Source: an uncultured bacterium
GTDB taxonomy: Bacteria > Patescibacteriota > Minisyncoccia > CAIUEV01
Direction: 5' to 3'
Assembly (NCBI GenBank): GCA_903898335.1
Contig: CAIUEV010000040.1
Location: forward strand, 1-12,508
Length of the DNA: 12,508 bases
Below are positions 5,867-12,508 of the stretch, in pieces. The position numbers and the translations under genes are program-made. The stretch's first letter is position 1; the number at the start of each line of letters is the position of its first letter. The notes below the pieces were generated by a model that was not told the DNA's origin, did no database searches, and was given only the letters and a program-made list of their open reading frames with translations.

Positions 5867-6670
5867 ATGTCTAAGAGGTCCATAAGAAAAATCTATATTG
5901 GCTCTAAATGGAAACTTGCCATCAAGACCATGCCGTTTATCGTTGTTATAATAATGATAAAGTTTATTGCTCATTATTTTGAATACGAATTTCTTACTTT
6001 AAATTCTCTTTTTACGGCGATTATTTCCGCCAATATATTTTTAATAGGATTCTTGATTTCCGGTACGTTGGTTGATTACAAGGAAAGCGAAAAACTGCCG
6101 GGAGATCTAGCCGCTAGCCTTGAAACAATGGCCGATGAAGGCTTGATTATAAATAAAAATAAAAGAAGCCCAGAGTCGGTGGCTTTTATTAAAAGACTAT
6201 CCAAATTTAATTGTTCTCTTCTTGATTGGTTCTATAAGAAGGAGAAAACCGATAATTTGTTGAAGCAATTATCCGGCTTTAACCAGGACTTTCTCGAACT
6301 TGAATCTCAAACTCAGGCTAACTTTATAGTTCGTCTCAAGCAGGAGCAGAATTTGGTCCGAAAAATAATAAATAGAGTTCATACTATTAGAGAAACCTCT
6401 TTTTTGAGCGCAGGCTATGCCATAGCGGAAATAATAACTTTTATTTTAGTTTTAGGGCTGATTTTCATCAAGATGAATCCTTTCTATGAGAGTATGTTTT
6501 TTGTCTCTTTTGTCAGTTTTATCTTGATTTATATGATTTATTTTATTAAAGACTTAGATAATCCATTCGGATACAGTGATAAAGAAAACCTTACGGAAGA
6601 TGTTTCGTTAAAGCCGATAATAGATAGTCAGAGGAGATTGGAAGAGTATTGCCAAAAATTGGAGCGATAA
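5867..6670 (+). CDS. Four-span membrane protein, bestrophin/DUF4239-like
   Basis: A 267-residue membrane protein with spans at about residues 20-38, 46-68, 183-203 and 208-228, and a cytoplasmic-looking helical region of about 110 residues between the second and third. Just after span 2 is VDYKESEKLPGDLAASLET (69-87). A hydrophobic pair followed by an acidic 'Y-K-E-x-E-K-L-P' helix resembles bestrophin-like channel proteins and DUF4239. I recall similar unnamed proteins in CPR genomes. Ion channel function is only an inference. A TTG at 5852 would add five residues; I prefer the ATG at 5867 because neither start has a Shine-Dalgarno and the basic MSKRSIRK start suits a membrane protein. It follows the small membrane protein by 26 bases and precedes murI by 18, so the three may be one transcript. 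Confidence 0.7.
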   Translation: MSKRSIRKIYIGSKWKLAIKTMPFIVVIIMIKFIAHYFEYEFLTLNSLFTAIISANIFLIGFLISGTLVDYKESEKLPGDLAASLETMADEGLIINKNKRSPESVAFIKRLSKFNCSLLDWFYKKEKTDNLLKQLSGFNQDFLELESQTQANFIVRLKQEQNLVRKIINRVHTIRETSFLSAGYAIAEIITFILVLGLIFIKMNPFYESMFFVSFVSFILIYMIYFIKDLDNPFGYSDKENLTEDVSLKPIIDSQRRLEEYCQKLER

Positions 6671-6688
6671 TTTTTACATTTTAAAAAT

Positions 6689-7507
6689 ATGATCGGAAAA
6701 ATCGGAGTTTTTGATTCGGGCTTGGGAGGGCTAACGATTCTCAAAGAAATGATCGGACGGATGCCGGATCGGGAGTATGTCTATTTGGGGGATAATTTAA
6801 ACACGCCTTATGGAAACAAATCTCAGGAGGAAATTTTCCGATTGACGTCGGCGGGGGTGGAGTGGCTTTTCGGACAAGGAGCGGAGATTATTGTTCTGGC
6901 TTGCAACACGGCCTCGGCGAATGCTCTTCGCAGAATTCAACAAGAAATACTGCCTCAAAAATACCCTGAGAAGCGAGTACTGGGAATTATAATCCCAACA
7001 GTTGAAGAGGCTGATAAATTCAGCCAAGCAGGTCATGTGGGAATTCTGGCGACTCGAGCGACGGTGGCCTCCGGAGTTTTTGAGGCTGAAATGAAAAAAC
7101 GCAATCCGACAATCCAAGTTGTTTGTCAATCGGGTGGAGATTTGGCGGAGTTAATCGAGCGTGATGCGAAGGACGGTTCCTTAGAGGAAGAAATTACCCG
7201 AGTGGTCGAAAGATTGATTGCTGAAGACGATCAAATTGATACGCTTGTTTTGGGTTGCACTCATTATGCTTTGATAGCGGATAAAATAGCTGATTTTTTG
7301 GCCGGTAAAGTAAAAATTGTTACCCAGGGTCAATTGGTAGCTGAAAAATTGGACGATTATTTGGAAAGACATTCGGAAATCCGAGAAAAACTCAGCCGTG
7401 AGTCAAAAGTAAATTTCTACACTACCAGTGAGGATGAACAAGTGAAAAAATTGATGATTCGATTTTATGGGGAGAAGGTTTCAGTTGAAACGGTAAAGAT
7501 CGATTAA
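6689..7507 (+). CDS. murI: Glutamate racemase
   Basis: MurI converts L-glutamate to D-glutamate for the peptidoglycan stem peptide, by a cofactor-independent two-base mechanism in the cytoplasm. The 272-residue length is standard. Visible motifs are GVFDSGLGGLTIL (6-18, with Asp9/Ser10), YLGDNLNTPYG (32-42), VLACNTASANAL (69-80, catalytic Cys72), GIIIPTVEEA (99-108) and VLGCTHYALI (187-196, catalytic Cys190 with His192). Both catalytic cysteines are present. The central segment that usually reads 'ACPL.VPL.E' is CQSGGDLAELIE (146-157) here; this deviates from the common form, but I cannot say whether it alters activity. No Shine-Dalgarno is seen at the ATG. GC is clearly higher than in the left third of the window, as expected for a resident core gene. 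Confidence 0.95.
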   Translation: MIGKIGVFDSGLGGLTILKEMIGRMPDREYVYLGDNLNTPYGNKSQEEIFRLTSAGVEWLFGQGAEIIVLACNTASANALRRIQQEILPQKYPEKRVLGIIIPTVEEADKFSQAGHVGILATRATVASGVFEAEMKKRNPTIQVVCQSGGDLAELIERDAKDGSLEEEITRVVERLIAEDDQIDTLVLGCTHYALIADKIADFLAGKVKIVTQGQLVAEKLDDYLERHSEIREKLSRESKVNFYTTSEDEQVKKLMIRFYGEKVSVETVKID

Positions 7508-7520
7508 TTAAGAAAATAAT

Positions 7521-7624
7521 TTTTTAGCTTTTTATGCAAGGAGGTCATTTTAATGAGGAGAGACTGCCGGCGTTGGCCAAATTGATAAAAGAGGATATTA
7601 CCGTTTGAAATTTCAGTAATAAAA
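7521..7624 (+). pseudogene. Decayed paralogue of the small acidic-protein gene at 9354
   Basis: The block 7521-7557 (TTTTTAGC, then TTTAT, AAGGAGGT, AATGAG) matches the leader, Shine-Dalgarno and start of the gene at 9354 at about 30 of 38 positions. The start ATG here would be 7553, but its frame ends after 10 codons. In another frame, 7564-7605 reads LPALAKLIKEDITV. After one extra T at 7604-7606 it continues as EISVIKK. This parallels the C-terminal part of the intact protein, LAALIIKES and KTIEIPS. A large internal deletion and a frameshift explain the arrangement. The alternative is a coincidental Shine-Dalgarno with a 10- or 24-codon peptide. The leader match is strong; the 3' match is moderate. 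Confidence 0.55.
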
Positions 7625-7656
7625 AAAGGACTTGATTGCTGGTTGCGATCAAGTCC
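7621..7656 (-). terminator. Rho-independent terminator of the AAA+ ATPase gene
   Basis: GGACTTGAT (7628-7636) pairs perfectly with ATCAAGTCC (7648-7656). The inner bases add a G-T wobble and two G-C pairs around a five-base loop. On the minus strand the hairpin is followed by seven T (7627-7621), 26 bases beyond the ATPase stop. On the plus strand only a weak GTTGTTTG follows, so it serves mainly the minus strand but may also limit read-through from murI. Confidence 0.85.
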
Positions 7657-7682
7657 GTTGTTTGAAACCATTTTATTTTATC

Positions 7683-9173
7683 TCAATGTGCTTTGCCTAG
7701 AGGGCTTTCAAAGCCGATGCTTTGCTTTACTTTTCTGACTCTTTCGTATTCTTTGATCTCGCGAAGAAGATCTTTTGTGGAAACAAGGTCGGTTTTTTCT
7801 CCTCTGCTCGTTTGATGAACTTTCTCCTCCAGAGCCCGACGGATAATTTCGGCAATGTCGGCGCCACTCATACCTTCCGTCAAGTAAACAATCTTATCGA
7901 TATTCAGGTCTTCGCAAAGTTGGCGTCCCGCTATTTTTTCCGCTCGGAAAAGGTGAATGCCCAGGATATGGGCTCGACCTTCTTTGTCCGGTAGTGGTAC
8001 TTCTATCAATCGATCGATTCTTCCCGGTCTTTTTAATGCGGGGTCGATTGAATCGGGACGGTTGGTTGAAGCAATGACAATAACGCCGTCAACTGTGTTT
8101 ATACCGTCCAGGTTTATGAGCATTGTGCTAACCATGCGGCCGGTAGCTTCGTGGGAAGAGTCTCTTTCCGAAGTGATAGCGTCGATTTCGTCAAAAAAAA
8201 TAATGCTGGGAGTGTTCTTTTTAGCGATGTCGAAAACACCCTGTATTCTTTTTTCTGACTCCCCGTACCATTTAGATGTCATTTCCGCTATTTTAACAAT
8301 GTAAAAATTCGCTTTGGTTTCCGTGGCCAAAGCTTTGGCCATCAAAGTTTTCCCTGTCCCCGGTGGACCGAAAAGAAGAACGCCTTTTGGCGGTTTGGTG
8401 CCCCAGTAACGATAAAGAGCGGGGTGGCTTAAGGCGAAAGAAATATTTTGAATTTCTTTTTTGCCTCTTTCTTGGCCACCGATGTCTTTAAAAGTAATCT
8501 TGTTTTCCTCGAATTCTCGGTGAGAGTCTGTTGGTCTTCGGATTACAGCCGGTAGCAAGCTGATCGGATTACTTGGGCGCTGGATATTTATTTCTTCCGG
8601 TTTGATGTAAAGCTTCATTCTTGGAGGTTCTCGATGATTTCTCTCATAGATCCCCTTTAAAACCGCTTCGGTTATTCGACTGAATTTTCTTAGATCTTTC
8701 TTGAAGTTTTCCAAGTTGGAAAAAGTTTTTATTGGCACTTTACAATCTTTAAAAATCTCCAATCGAGGGCCGGAGGCGATTTCAATGAAAGTAAAAGGAA
8801 GCCGGTTCGTTCCAACGGCGAATTCTTCTCTCATCTTTTTGTCCAAAACAAACACCACCCCGTTGGATTGAGAGAGCTTGAATCTCTCGGCGATTTTTTT
8901 TCTCGGAATAGTGGGGTTGATTTTTCGAGGGGAAATGAGATTACACAAGCCCTGTTGAAAATAGATGTTGGCTCTCAGCTGATAAATTTTCCCATTGCTG
9001 AGACCTTCGAGGCAGACTTCTTTGATTGGAAAAGGGAGGGCTATTCGTATCAGCTCATATTTTTTCTGATAAACACCGTCTTTGACGTTTGAAATTTTTA
9101 TACCGGGATTGAGGAATTGTTTAAAAAGTCTCTCAATGTTTTCAATCAGAATCTCGAGATTTTTTTTCTTCAT
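7683..9173 (-). CDS. AAA+ ATPase, classical clade (Cdc48/katanin/PAN-like), single AAA domain
   Basis: A 496-residue ATP-driven remodelling or unfolding machine, probably a hexamer. The AAA domain spans about 225-450: IGGQERGKKEI (231-241), Walker A GPPGTGKT (269-276), aromatic pore loop SKWYGESEK (300-308), Walker B IIFFDEID (324-331), and the second region of homology ASTNRPDSIDPALKRPGRID (368-387) with sensor Asn371 and arginine fingers in RPGR. The GMSGADIAEI helix of the AAA lid is at 434-443. All catalytic residues are present. Residues 1-220 are not an N-terminal domain I recognise; it is helical at first, then beta-rich and basic. The C-terminus PLGKAH lacks the HbYX motif that docks on proteasomes. 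Start is fixed by AGGAGG six bases upstream (9180-9185). It is the only minus-strand gene here, divergent from the small acidic gene. The substrate is unknown. Confidence 0.92.
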   Translation of the reverse strand: MKKKNLEILIENIERLFKQFLNPGIKISNVKDGVYQKKYELIRIALPFPIKEVCLEGLSNGKIYQLRANIYFQQGLCNLISPRKINPTIPRKKIAERFKLSQSNGVVFVLDKKMREEFAVGTNRLPFTFIEIASGPRLEIFKDCKVPIKTFSNLENFKKDLRKFSRITEAVLKGIYERNHREPPRMKLYIKPEEINIQRPSNPISLLPAVIRRPTDSHREFEENKITFKDIGGQERGKKEIQNISFALSHPALYRYWGTKPPKGVLLFGPPGTGKTLMAKALATETKANFYIVKIAEMTSKWYGESEKRIQGVFDIAKKNTPSIIFFDEIDAITSERDSSHEATGRMVSTMLINLDGINTVDGVIVIASTNRPDSIDPALKRPGRIDRLIEVPLPDKEGRAHILGIHLFRAEKIAGRQLCEDLNIDKIVYLTEGMSGADIAEIIRRALEEKVHQTSRGEKTDLVSTKDLLREIKEYERVRKVKQSIGFESPLGKAH

Positions 9174-9185
9174 GACTATCCTCCT

Positions 9186-9338
9186 GTTTTTAAGGAACCT
9201 GATTTCTTTTTCAAGATATCTAGTTATTAATGCTAAAAATGAATAATTTAGTCAAAAAAAGTATTTTTATTTTTTAAATAAATATGGTAAAGACTAGGCA
9301 GATTGAATAAAAAATCTAAGTTTTTAGCTCTTTATAAA
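9186..9338. promoter_or_regulatory. Divergent intergenic region between ATPase and small acidic gene
   Basis: This very A/T-rich stretch must hold promoters for both directions. For the plus strand, TATGGT (9283-9288), four of six matches to TATAAT, is a possible -10 without a clear -35. It would give a leader of about 45 bases before the Shine-Dalgarno at 9339. For the minus strand, TTGACT (complement of 9250-9255) is a good -35 but the -10 region 17 bases on (CATTAA) is poor. No operator palindrome is obvious. Confidence 0.3.
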
Positions 9339-9346
9339 AAGGAGGT
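9339..9346 (+). promoter_or_regulatory. Strong Shine-Dalgarno fixing the start at 9354
   Basis: AAGGAGGT, a near-complete match to the anti-Shine-Dalgarno, lies seven bases before ATG 9354. It is stronger than the site of any neighbour except the ATPase and is duplicated at 7538-7545 in the relic. It rules out the upstream in-frame ATG at 9303 as the main start. Confidence 0.85.
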
Positions 9347-9353
9347 GTTAATA

Positions 9354-9578
9354 ATGAGTCGATTTGATGACATAGGCACCGGTGATGGACGTTGGGACGA
9401 GTCTGGTTCGACGGAAGAATCAACAGAGACGGATTCCAAGGCAAAGACCGCAGAATCCAACAAAAGGCCGGCTTGTTCTTGCCTTGCCGCCTTGATAATC
9501 AAAGAATCTCTATATCGAGGTAAAACAATTGAAATTCCCAGTTTGGGGATCAGAATTGAACCAAAAAAAAGCGATTGA
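9354..9578 (+). CDS. Small acidic protein, 74 residues, unknown
   Basis: The 74-residue product has two parts. Residues 1-38 are acidic, Ser/Thr/Gly-rich and probably disordered (MSRFDDIGTGDGRWDESGST and on). Residues 40-72 look folded: CSCLAALIIKESLYRGK, then TIEIPSLGIRIEPKK, a helix followed by a short strand with a conserved-looking I-E-I-P-S-L-G-I core. I have an impression of similar short proteins in CPR genomes but no name. It is not Pup or UBact: it does not end in GGE/GGQ or RxGE. Strong ribosome site, own terminator and a decayed paralogue at 7521-7624 suggest an abundant, independently transcribed product. It is divergent from the AAA+ ATPase, so a role as its adaptor, substrate or regulator is possible but only inferred. 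Confidence 0.75.
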   Translation: MSRFDDIGTGDGRWDESGSTEESTETDSKAKTAESNKRPACSCLAALIIKESLYRGKTIEIPSLGIRIEPKKSD

Positions 9579-9609
9579 CGATTCCTTGACAAGTGTTGCA
9601 TTATTCCCA

Positions 9610-9640
9610 AGACAGTCATAAATCAAGACTGTCTTTTTTC
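9610..9640 (+). terminator. Rho-independent terminator after the small acidic gene
   Basis: AAGACAGTC (9610-9618) pairs perfectly with GACTGTCTT (9628-9636) around a nine-base loop. A T run follows at 9635-9640, continued by CTTTTT. It lies 31 bases after the stop at 9578 and separates this single-gene unit from the membrane-protein pair downstream. Confidence 0.88.
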
Positions 9641-9691
9641 TTTTTATCGGGATAAGCTTAAAAGGTATCGATTGATTTTTAAAATACAAAA

Positions 9692-9874
9692 ATGAAACAA
9701 TGTAAAATGCATGAACATGGCGGGGAGGCCGTCTATGGCTTGGGGGTGATTGGCGCCGGAGTTTACTTTATTTCCCATGCGAGTGGCTTTGGGGCGGGTG
9801 TCGTTGGGATTATTAAAGCCTTTGTCTGGCCGGCTTTTTTGGTTTATGAAGTCATGAAATATCTTAATATGTAA
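9692..9874 (+). CDS. Small membrane protein, CPR-type conserved hypothetical
   Basis: A 60-residue protein. The N-terminus has Cys4, His7 and His9 (KQCKMHEHGG), which could bind a metal. A Gly-rich hydrophobic segment follows (YGLGVIGAGVYFISH, about 15-29), then a second (GVVGIIKAFVWPAFLVYEVM, about 36-55). I know near-identical layouts of this small protein from Parcubacteria-like genomes, with a His/Cys-rich start and the VWPAFLVYE segment. Its function is not known to me. No Shine-Dalgarno is seen. It precedes the large surface protein by 26 bases, and the pair is probably one transcript starting after the terminator at 9610-9640. The hydrophobic segments could instead be a single re-entrant hairpin. 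Confidence 0.75.
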   Translation: MKQCKMHEHGGEAVYGLGVIGAGVYFISHASGFGAGVVGIIKAFVWPAFLVYEVMKYLNM

Positions 9875-9900
9875 TTTCCGTGTAAAAACAAATTTCAAAA

Positions 9901-12333
9901 ATGACCGATGATTTGGTTTCTTGTGGAGGAATGGACTGCTCAGTCTGCTCGGTTTTGGCAACCGTGCAGAATGCTTTTAATTTTCTGTTGGAAATTTCCG
10001 CCGCGGTGGCGATTTTGGCAATTGTTGTCAGTGGATTTATTTATGTTTTTAATTTGGGCAGCAGAGGAAGGCTAGACAAAGCTAAACGTTTTTTGAGATT
10101 CTCATTGTTTGGTTTTTTTATTGCACTAGTGGCTTTTTTGGTTATTAATTCTCTGTATGCGGTGACTGGGGCAACGAACCGAAACAATTGGTTTCGCCTT
10201 GATTGTTCTTCTGATGGACAGTCGAGTATTAACAGGGGGTCTTTGGTCGGTCAGTCCGGACCGATGGAAGTCGGATCTCGGGAGACTGAATTTGTCCGTT
10301 CCGGAAATATCTTTGATTCGGTTGAAGATGCAAAAAAGATTCTAGAGCTTGAACCGGAAGCTTTAGACGCAGAAAATATTTATGCCGATGCACTTCAGCT
10401 TAAAACGGGTCAGAGTATCGTTTTTGTAACGAATAAAAATTCACTGGACAAGGATGAATTGGAAAAATATGTAAACGTGCAAAGTGGTTTTTTGCCGGAA
10501 GACAGCGGTGACAGAAATGCTGCTGGCGGGACCGAAGAACAAATAACTATTCGCAGAGAAATAGACGGAATGACTGTGATTGGAAATGAAGGCGGACCGA
10601 TTTTTCTGGGAGAGGTTAGCGAGGGCGATCGTTCCGGGAATATTGAAGCGATAAAAAAAGCGGTTGAAGGGCTGAAAAAAGAGCAAACTCAAGGTAAAAA
10701 AGTTTATGTTTACAATGGGAAAAATCAGGAAGAGGATAGTGGGTTCGATACTGATGCTTGCTCTGGGAGTGGAGGGGAAATGACAATATTCCAGAACGAA
10801 TGCGCTGCTCGAAGAGCAACTTGCGGGCATGATAATTTAATTTGCTCCGGAACGGAAAATGAGTTGATGGGTTGCCAGTGTCCGGAAGGGCAATGTTTAC
10901 AGAACGGTCAATGTATCAATATAGAAAGGGGAAAACCGGATGTTCCGGCCGGTCAAGATGCCGATGGCGATGGGATTGATGATATTTATGATCGATGCTC
11001 GAATACTAAAAAAGGAGAAATAGTTGGGATTGGCAATAGTAATCAAGATGCGGGTTGCTCCTGTTCACAAATGACCTTGAAAACGGTAAGCTGTCCTCAA
11101 AGTCGTTGTGAAGGTCAATTTTTTGTGGTTTATCAGCCATCCGGTCAGGAGAAATGTGTTGATGGCAAAAGGGAAGAATATGTTTGTAAGGTCAAATCCG
11201 AGTATAATCAAATGTGCTCTCAAAGTGCTTCCAACCAAGGCAGTTCTCCCGTTTCTGGTGGAGGAAATAGTTCGAGCGGTGGGTCTTCCGGAGGCGGTTC
11301 CTCAAGTAGCGGAGGCGGATCTCCCAGTGGAGGAGGCTCACCGGGAGGAGGGAGCTCCTGTTCGAATTGCGGAAATGATACGGGCTCACCGTCCGGTCAA
11401 GGTCCCAGTCCGAGTGGGCCGGGCAGTCCAACTTCTCTCGCTCCTGCTATGACGTTAAAAGAAGCCTTTGCCGGAGGAAATGGTTCGCCGTCCGATCCCT
11501 TTGTGATGAGTGATAAGGCGATGCAGGAAGCTTTTTCTTACAATGAAGAAACGGGCAAAATCGAATTGGATAAAAACTGGGAAAGCAAATTGGGGGTTTT
11601 GGGCAAAGATTTTCATGTAAAGGTGCCCCCAAAAGATAAGATAATGGAGAATATTGATAAGAAGAAGAAAGAAAAAGGACAAAAAGAACTGACTGATGAA
11701 CAGAAAGAAAAATTGAAGGATGATAAGGAAGCAGTTCAGGCGCCAGAAGGAACAAAAGTCCAAGGTAAAGATGGGAAGGACAAATCTGTCGATAAAAATG
11801 AAAAAAATAAGAAAGAGGGAGAGAAGGATCCGAGTAAAACCGAAGACTCTTCTCTTGATGGTGAGGAAGAAGTGCTTCGAACCAGAACGGCCGGTGATCC
11901 CAACTACAAACCTCAAAACAACAAGGAGTTGGAGGCTCAATCGAAGGGAATGGTTAAGGCGGAGGATGGGACTTTTACTTCAAAAAACAAAGGAGCAACC
12001 GATTATTTTACACCGGAGATGGCTTCCAAGCTGAAAAATGCCAGTGAGTATGCCAAGGAAAACGGTTACGGAGTTGGTCTGACCAGTGGGTTTAGAACCA
12101 ACTCGGAGCAATCATGGCTCTGGAACAATCAAAGCGGAGCACCGGTGGCGCGTCCAGGGACTTCCAATCACGAATTTGGCAGGGCGGCCGATGTTTACTT
12201 GACAAATTCCAGCGGGGATCGATTACCGATGAACAGTCAAAACAGGGCGGTTCTGCGAGATATTATGGAACGGGGTGGTGGACTGAGGAATCTGCCTTCT
12301 GAGTGGTGGCATTTTTCAACCAATGGGCGATAG
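9901..12333 (+). CDS. Pilin-like membrane-anchored protein with C-terminal VanY D,D-carboxypeptidase (M15B)
   Basis: An 810-residue modular surface protein. Residues 12-90 form two membrane spans (about 31-51 and 66-86) joined by a basic loop (SRGRLDKAKR), the layout of VirB2/TrbC-type pilins common in CPR. By the positive-inside rule the N-terminus and the long C-terminal part lie outside. Then come an acidic mixed region (about 100-285), a Cys-rich region (286-440) with a thrombospondin type 3/calcium-like DADGDGIDDIYDRC (353-366), a Ser/Gly/Pro linker (447-515), a segment (517-575) and a Lys/Glu/Asp-rich charged region (576-660). The VanY domain spans about 700-808: TSGFR (728-732), zinc ligands in SNHEFGRAAD (His757, Asp764), catalytic Glu801 and zinc ligand His804 in EWWHF. 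It should trim D-Ala from peptidoglycan. All key residues are present. No cleavable signal peptide, no Shine-Dalgarno. Confidence 0.88.
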   Translation: MTDDLVSCGGMDCSVCSVLATVQNAFNFLLEISAAVAILAIVVSGFIYVFNLGSRGRLDKAKRFLRFSLFGFFIALVAFLVINSLYAVTGATNRNNWFRLDCSSDGQSSINRGSLVGQSGPMEVGSRETEFVRSGNIFDSVEDAKKILELEPEALDAENIYADALQLKTGQSIVFVTNKNSLDKDELEKYVNVQSGFLPEDSGDRNAAGGTEEQITIRREIDGMTVIGNEGGPIFLGEVSEGDRSGNIEAIKKAVEGLKKEQTQGKKVYVYNGKNQEEDSGFDTDACSGSGGEMTIFQNECAARRATCGHDNLICSGTENELMGCQCPEGQCLQNGQCINIERGKPDVPAGQDADGDGIDDIYDRCSNTKKGEIVGIGNSNQDAGCSCSQMTLKTVSCPQSRCEGQFFVVYQPSGQEKCVDGKREEYVCKVKSEYNQMCSQSASNQGSSPVSGGGNSSSGGSSGGGSSSSGGGSPSGGGSPGGGSSCSNCGNDTGSPSGQGPSPSGPGSPTSLAPAMTLKEAFAGGNGSPSDPFVMSDKAMQEAFSYNEETGKIELDKNWESKLGVLGKDFHVKVPPKDKIMENIDKKKKEKGQKELTDEQKEKLKDDKEAVQAPEGTKVQGKDGKDKSVDKNEKNKKEGEKDPSKTEDSSLDGEEEVLRTRTAGDPNYKPQNNKELEAQSKGMVKAEDGTFTSKNKGATDYFTPEMASKLKNASEYAKENGYGVGLTSGFRTNSEQSWLWNNQSGAPVARPGTSNHEFGRAADVYLTNSSGDRLPMNSQNRAVLRDIMERGGGLRNLPSEWWHFSTNGR
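11260..11365 (+). repeat. Ser/Gly codon low-complexity tract within the VanY gene
   Basis: This part of the gene is an irregular repeat of GGN/AGC/TCN codons (GGAGGC, GGCGGTTCC, GGAGGAGGC and similar), encoding about 35 residues that are almost only Ser, Gly and Pro. It separates the Cys-rich part from the charged part and probably acts as a flexible spacer. Such tracts change length by slippage, so its size may vary between strains. Confidence 0.7.
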
Positions 12334-12382
12334 GAATTTTGTTTCTGTTAGTATTACAAAATAATAAAAATAATTTAATGAA

Positions 12383-12508
12383 TCAAGTCCCGGAGACGTC
12401 TTCACCCGTCCGGTAATTTCTTTTACTCAAATTTGCCTGAAACTGCCCTAAAGCCGTTAAAAATTGCCCCTTGTTAAAGCCTGAAAATGTCCATTTATTC
12501 CCCGTAAA
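12383..12508 (-). CDS. Possible C-terminal end of a gene running off the window (partial)
   Basis: On the minus strand one frame is open from the right edge for 41 codons to a TGA at 12383-12385. The other two minus frames have stops within 51 bases of the edge. The peptide begins FTGNKWTFSGFN and contains KGQFLTALGQFQANLSKRNY, a plausible helical, mixed composition rather than A/T noise. I do not recognise it. An open frame this short can occur by chance, so this is a lead only. The rest of the stretch from 12334 to 12382 shows no gene, hairpin or repeat. Confidence 0.3.
   Translation of the reverse strand, partial: FTGNKWTFSGFNKGQFLTALGQFQANLSKRNYRTGEDVSGT

Noticed and set aside
7553..7585. 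Ten-codon peptide after the strong Shine-Dalgarno at 7538 as an attenuator leader peptide
   Set aside because: There is no run of one amino acid codon, no alternative hairpins and no downstream plus-strand gene to control. The relic of a paralogous gene explains the Shine-Dalgarno better.
9354..9578. Small acidic protein beside an AAA+ ATPase as a Pup or UBact ubiquitin-like modifier
   Set aside because: The C-terminus reads EPKKSD, without the GGE/GGQ or RxGE ending. The ATPase has no proteasome-docking C-terminus, and no proteasome, ligase or Dop gene is in the window.
9586..9614. TTGACA at 9586-9591 as a promoter -35
   Set aside because: No -10 hexamer occurs 16-18 bases downstream; that position falls in the terminator stem. 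The TATT at 9602 is too close.
11447..11940. Long minus-strand open frames opposite the charged part of the VanY gene
   Set aside because: They are the mirror of Lys/Glu-rich and Ser/Gly codons, are rich in Phe, Leu and Ser, and have no plausible start or family likeness.
1..12508. CRISPR array, insertion sequence, rRNA or intact tRNA genes
   Set aside because: I saw no regularly spaced repeats, no transposase or terminal inverted repeats, and no complete cloverleaf on either strand.

Overview
The window looks like chromosome of an uncultured Patescibacteria/CPR (Parcubacteria-like) bacterium. The grounds are indirect: AT-rich DNA, many genes without a Shine-Dalgarno, two short membrane proteins of a kind I associate with CPR genomes (5622-5840, 9692-9874), and a long extracellular protein that starts with a pilin-like double-membrane-span segment. 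There is no 16S rRNA or other marker here, so the assignment is inference.

Left part (about 84-2987) is visibly more AT-rich than the rest and reads as an acquired defence module. It has an HNH restriction endonuclease of the NlaIII/IceA1 type, its D12-class adenine methyltransferase 14 bases downstream (expected target CATG), a 50-residue charged small ORF, and an unassigned 259-residue protein. That last gene lies between two copies of a degenerate direct repeat (2121-2157, 3014-3050).

Middle part (3083-6670) is a co-directional run of small accessory genes: a TspO-like membrane protein, a MazG-like pyrophosphohydrolase, a YdcF/DUF218 protein, an unrecognised 193-residue protein, a truncated N-terminal piece of an S66 LD-carboxypeptidase, a 72-residue two-span membrane protein, and a four-span membrane protein with a bestrophin/DUF4239-like look. 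A tRNA-like scrap may sit at 4179-4225.

Right part (6689-12508) has higher GC. Glutamate racemase (murI) is followed by a decayed relic that resembles both the leader and the 3' end of a small acidic-protein gene 1.8 kb away (9354-9578). Between relic and intact copy, on the minus strand, is a one-domain AAA+ ATPase of the classical Cdc48/katanin-like type with an unassigned 220-residue N-terminal region. It has a strong Shine-Dalgarno and a minus-strand terminator. After the small acidic gene and its terminator come a 60-residue membrane protein and an 810-residue cell-surface protein. This last protein runs from a VirB2/TrbC-like two-span anchor through Cys-rich and calcium-repeat segments, a Ser/Gly linker and a Lys/Glu-rich segment to a VanY-type D,D-carboxypeptidase with all zinc and catalytic residues. 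A frame open to the right edge on the minus strand may be the C-terminus of another gene.

Peptidoglycan is a recurring theme (MurI, the S66 remnant, VanY). The most unusual items are the pilin-like/VanY fusion and the ATPase flanked by an intact and a decayed copy of the small acidic gene.
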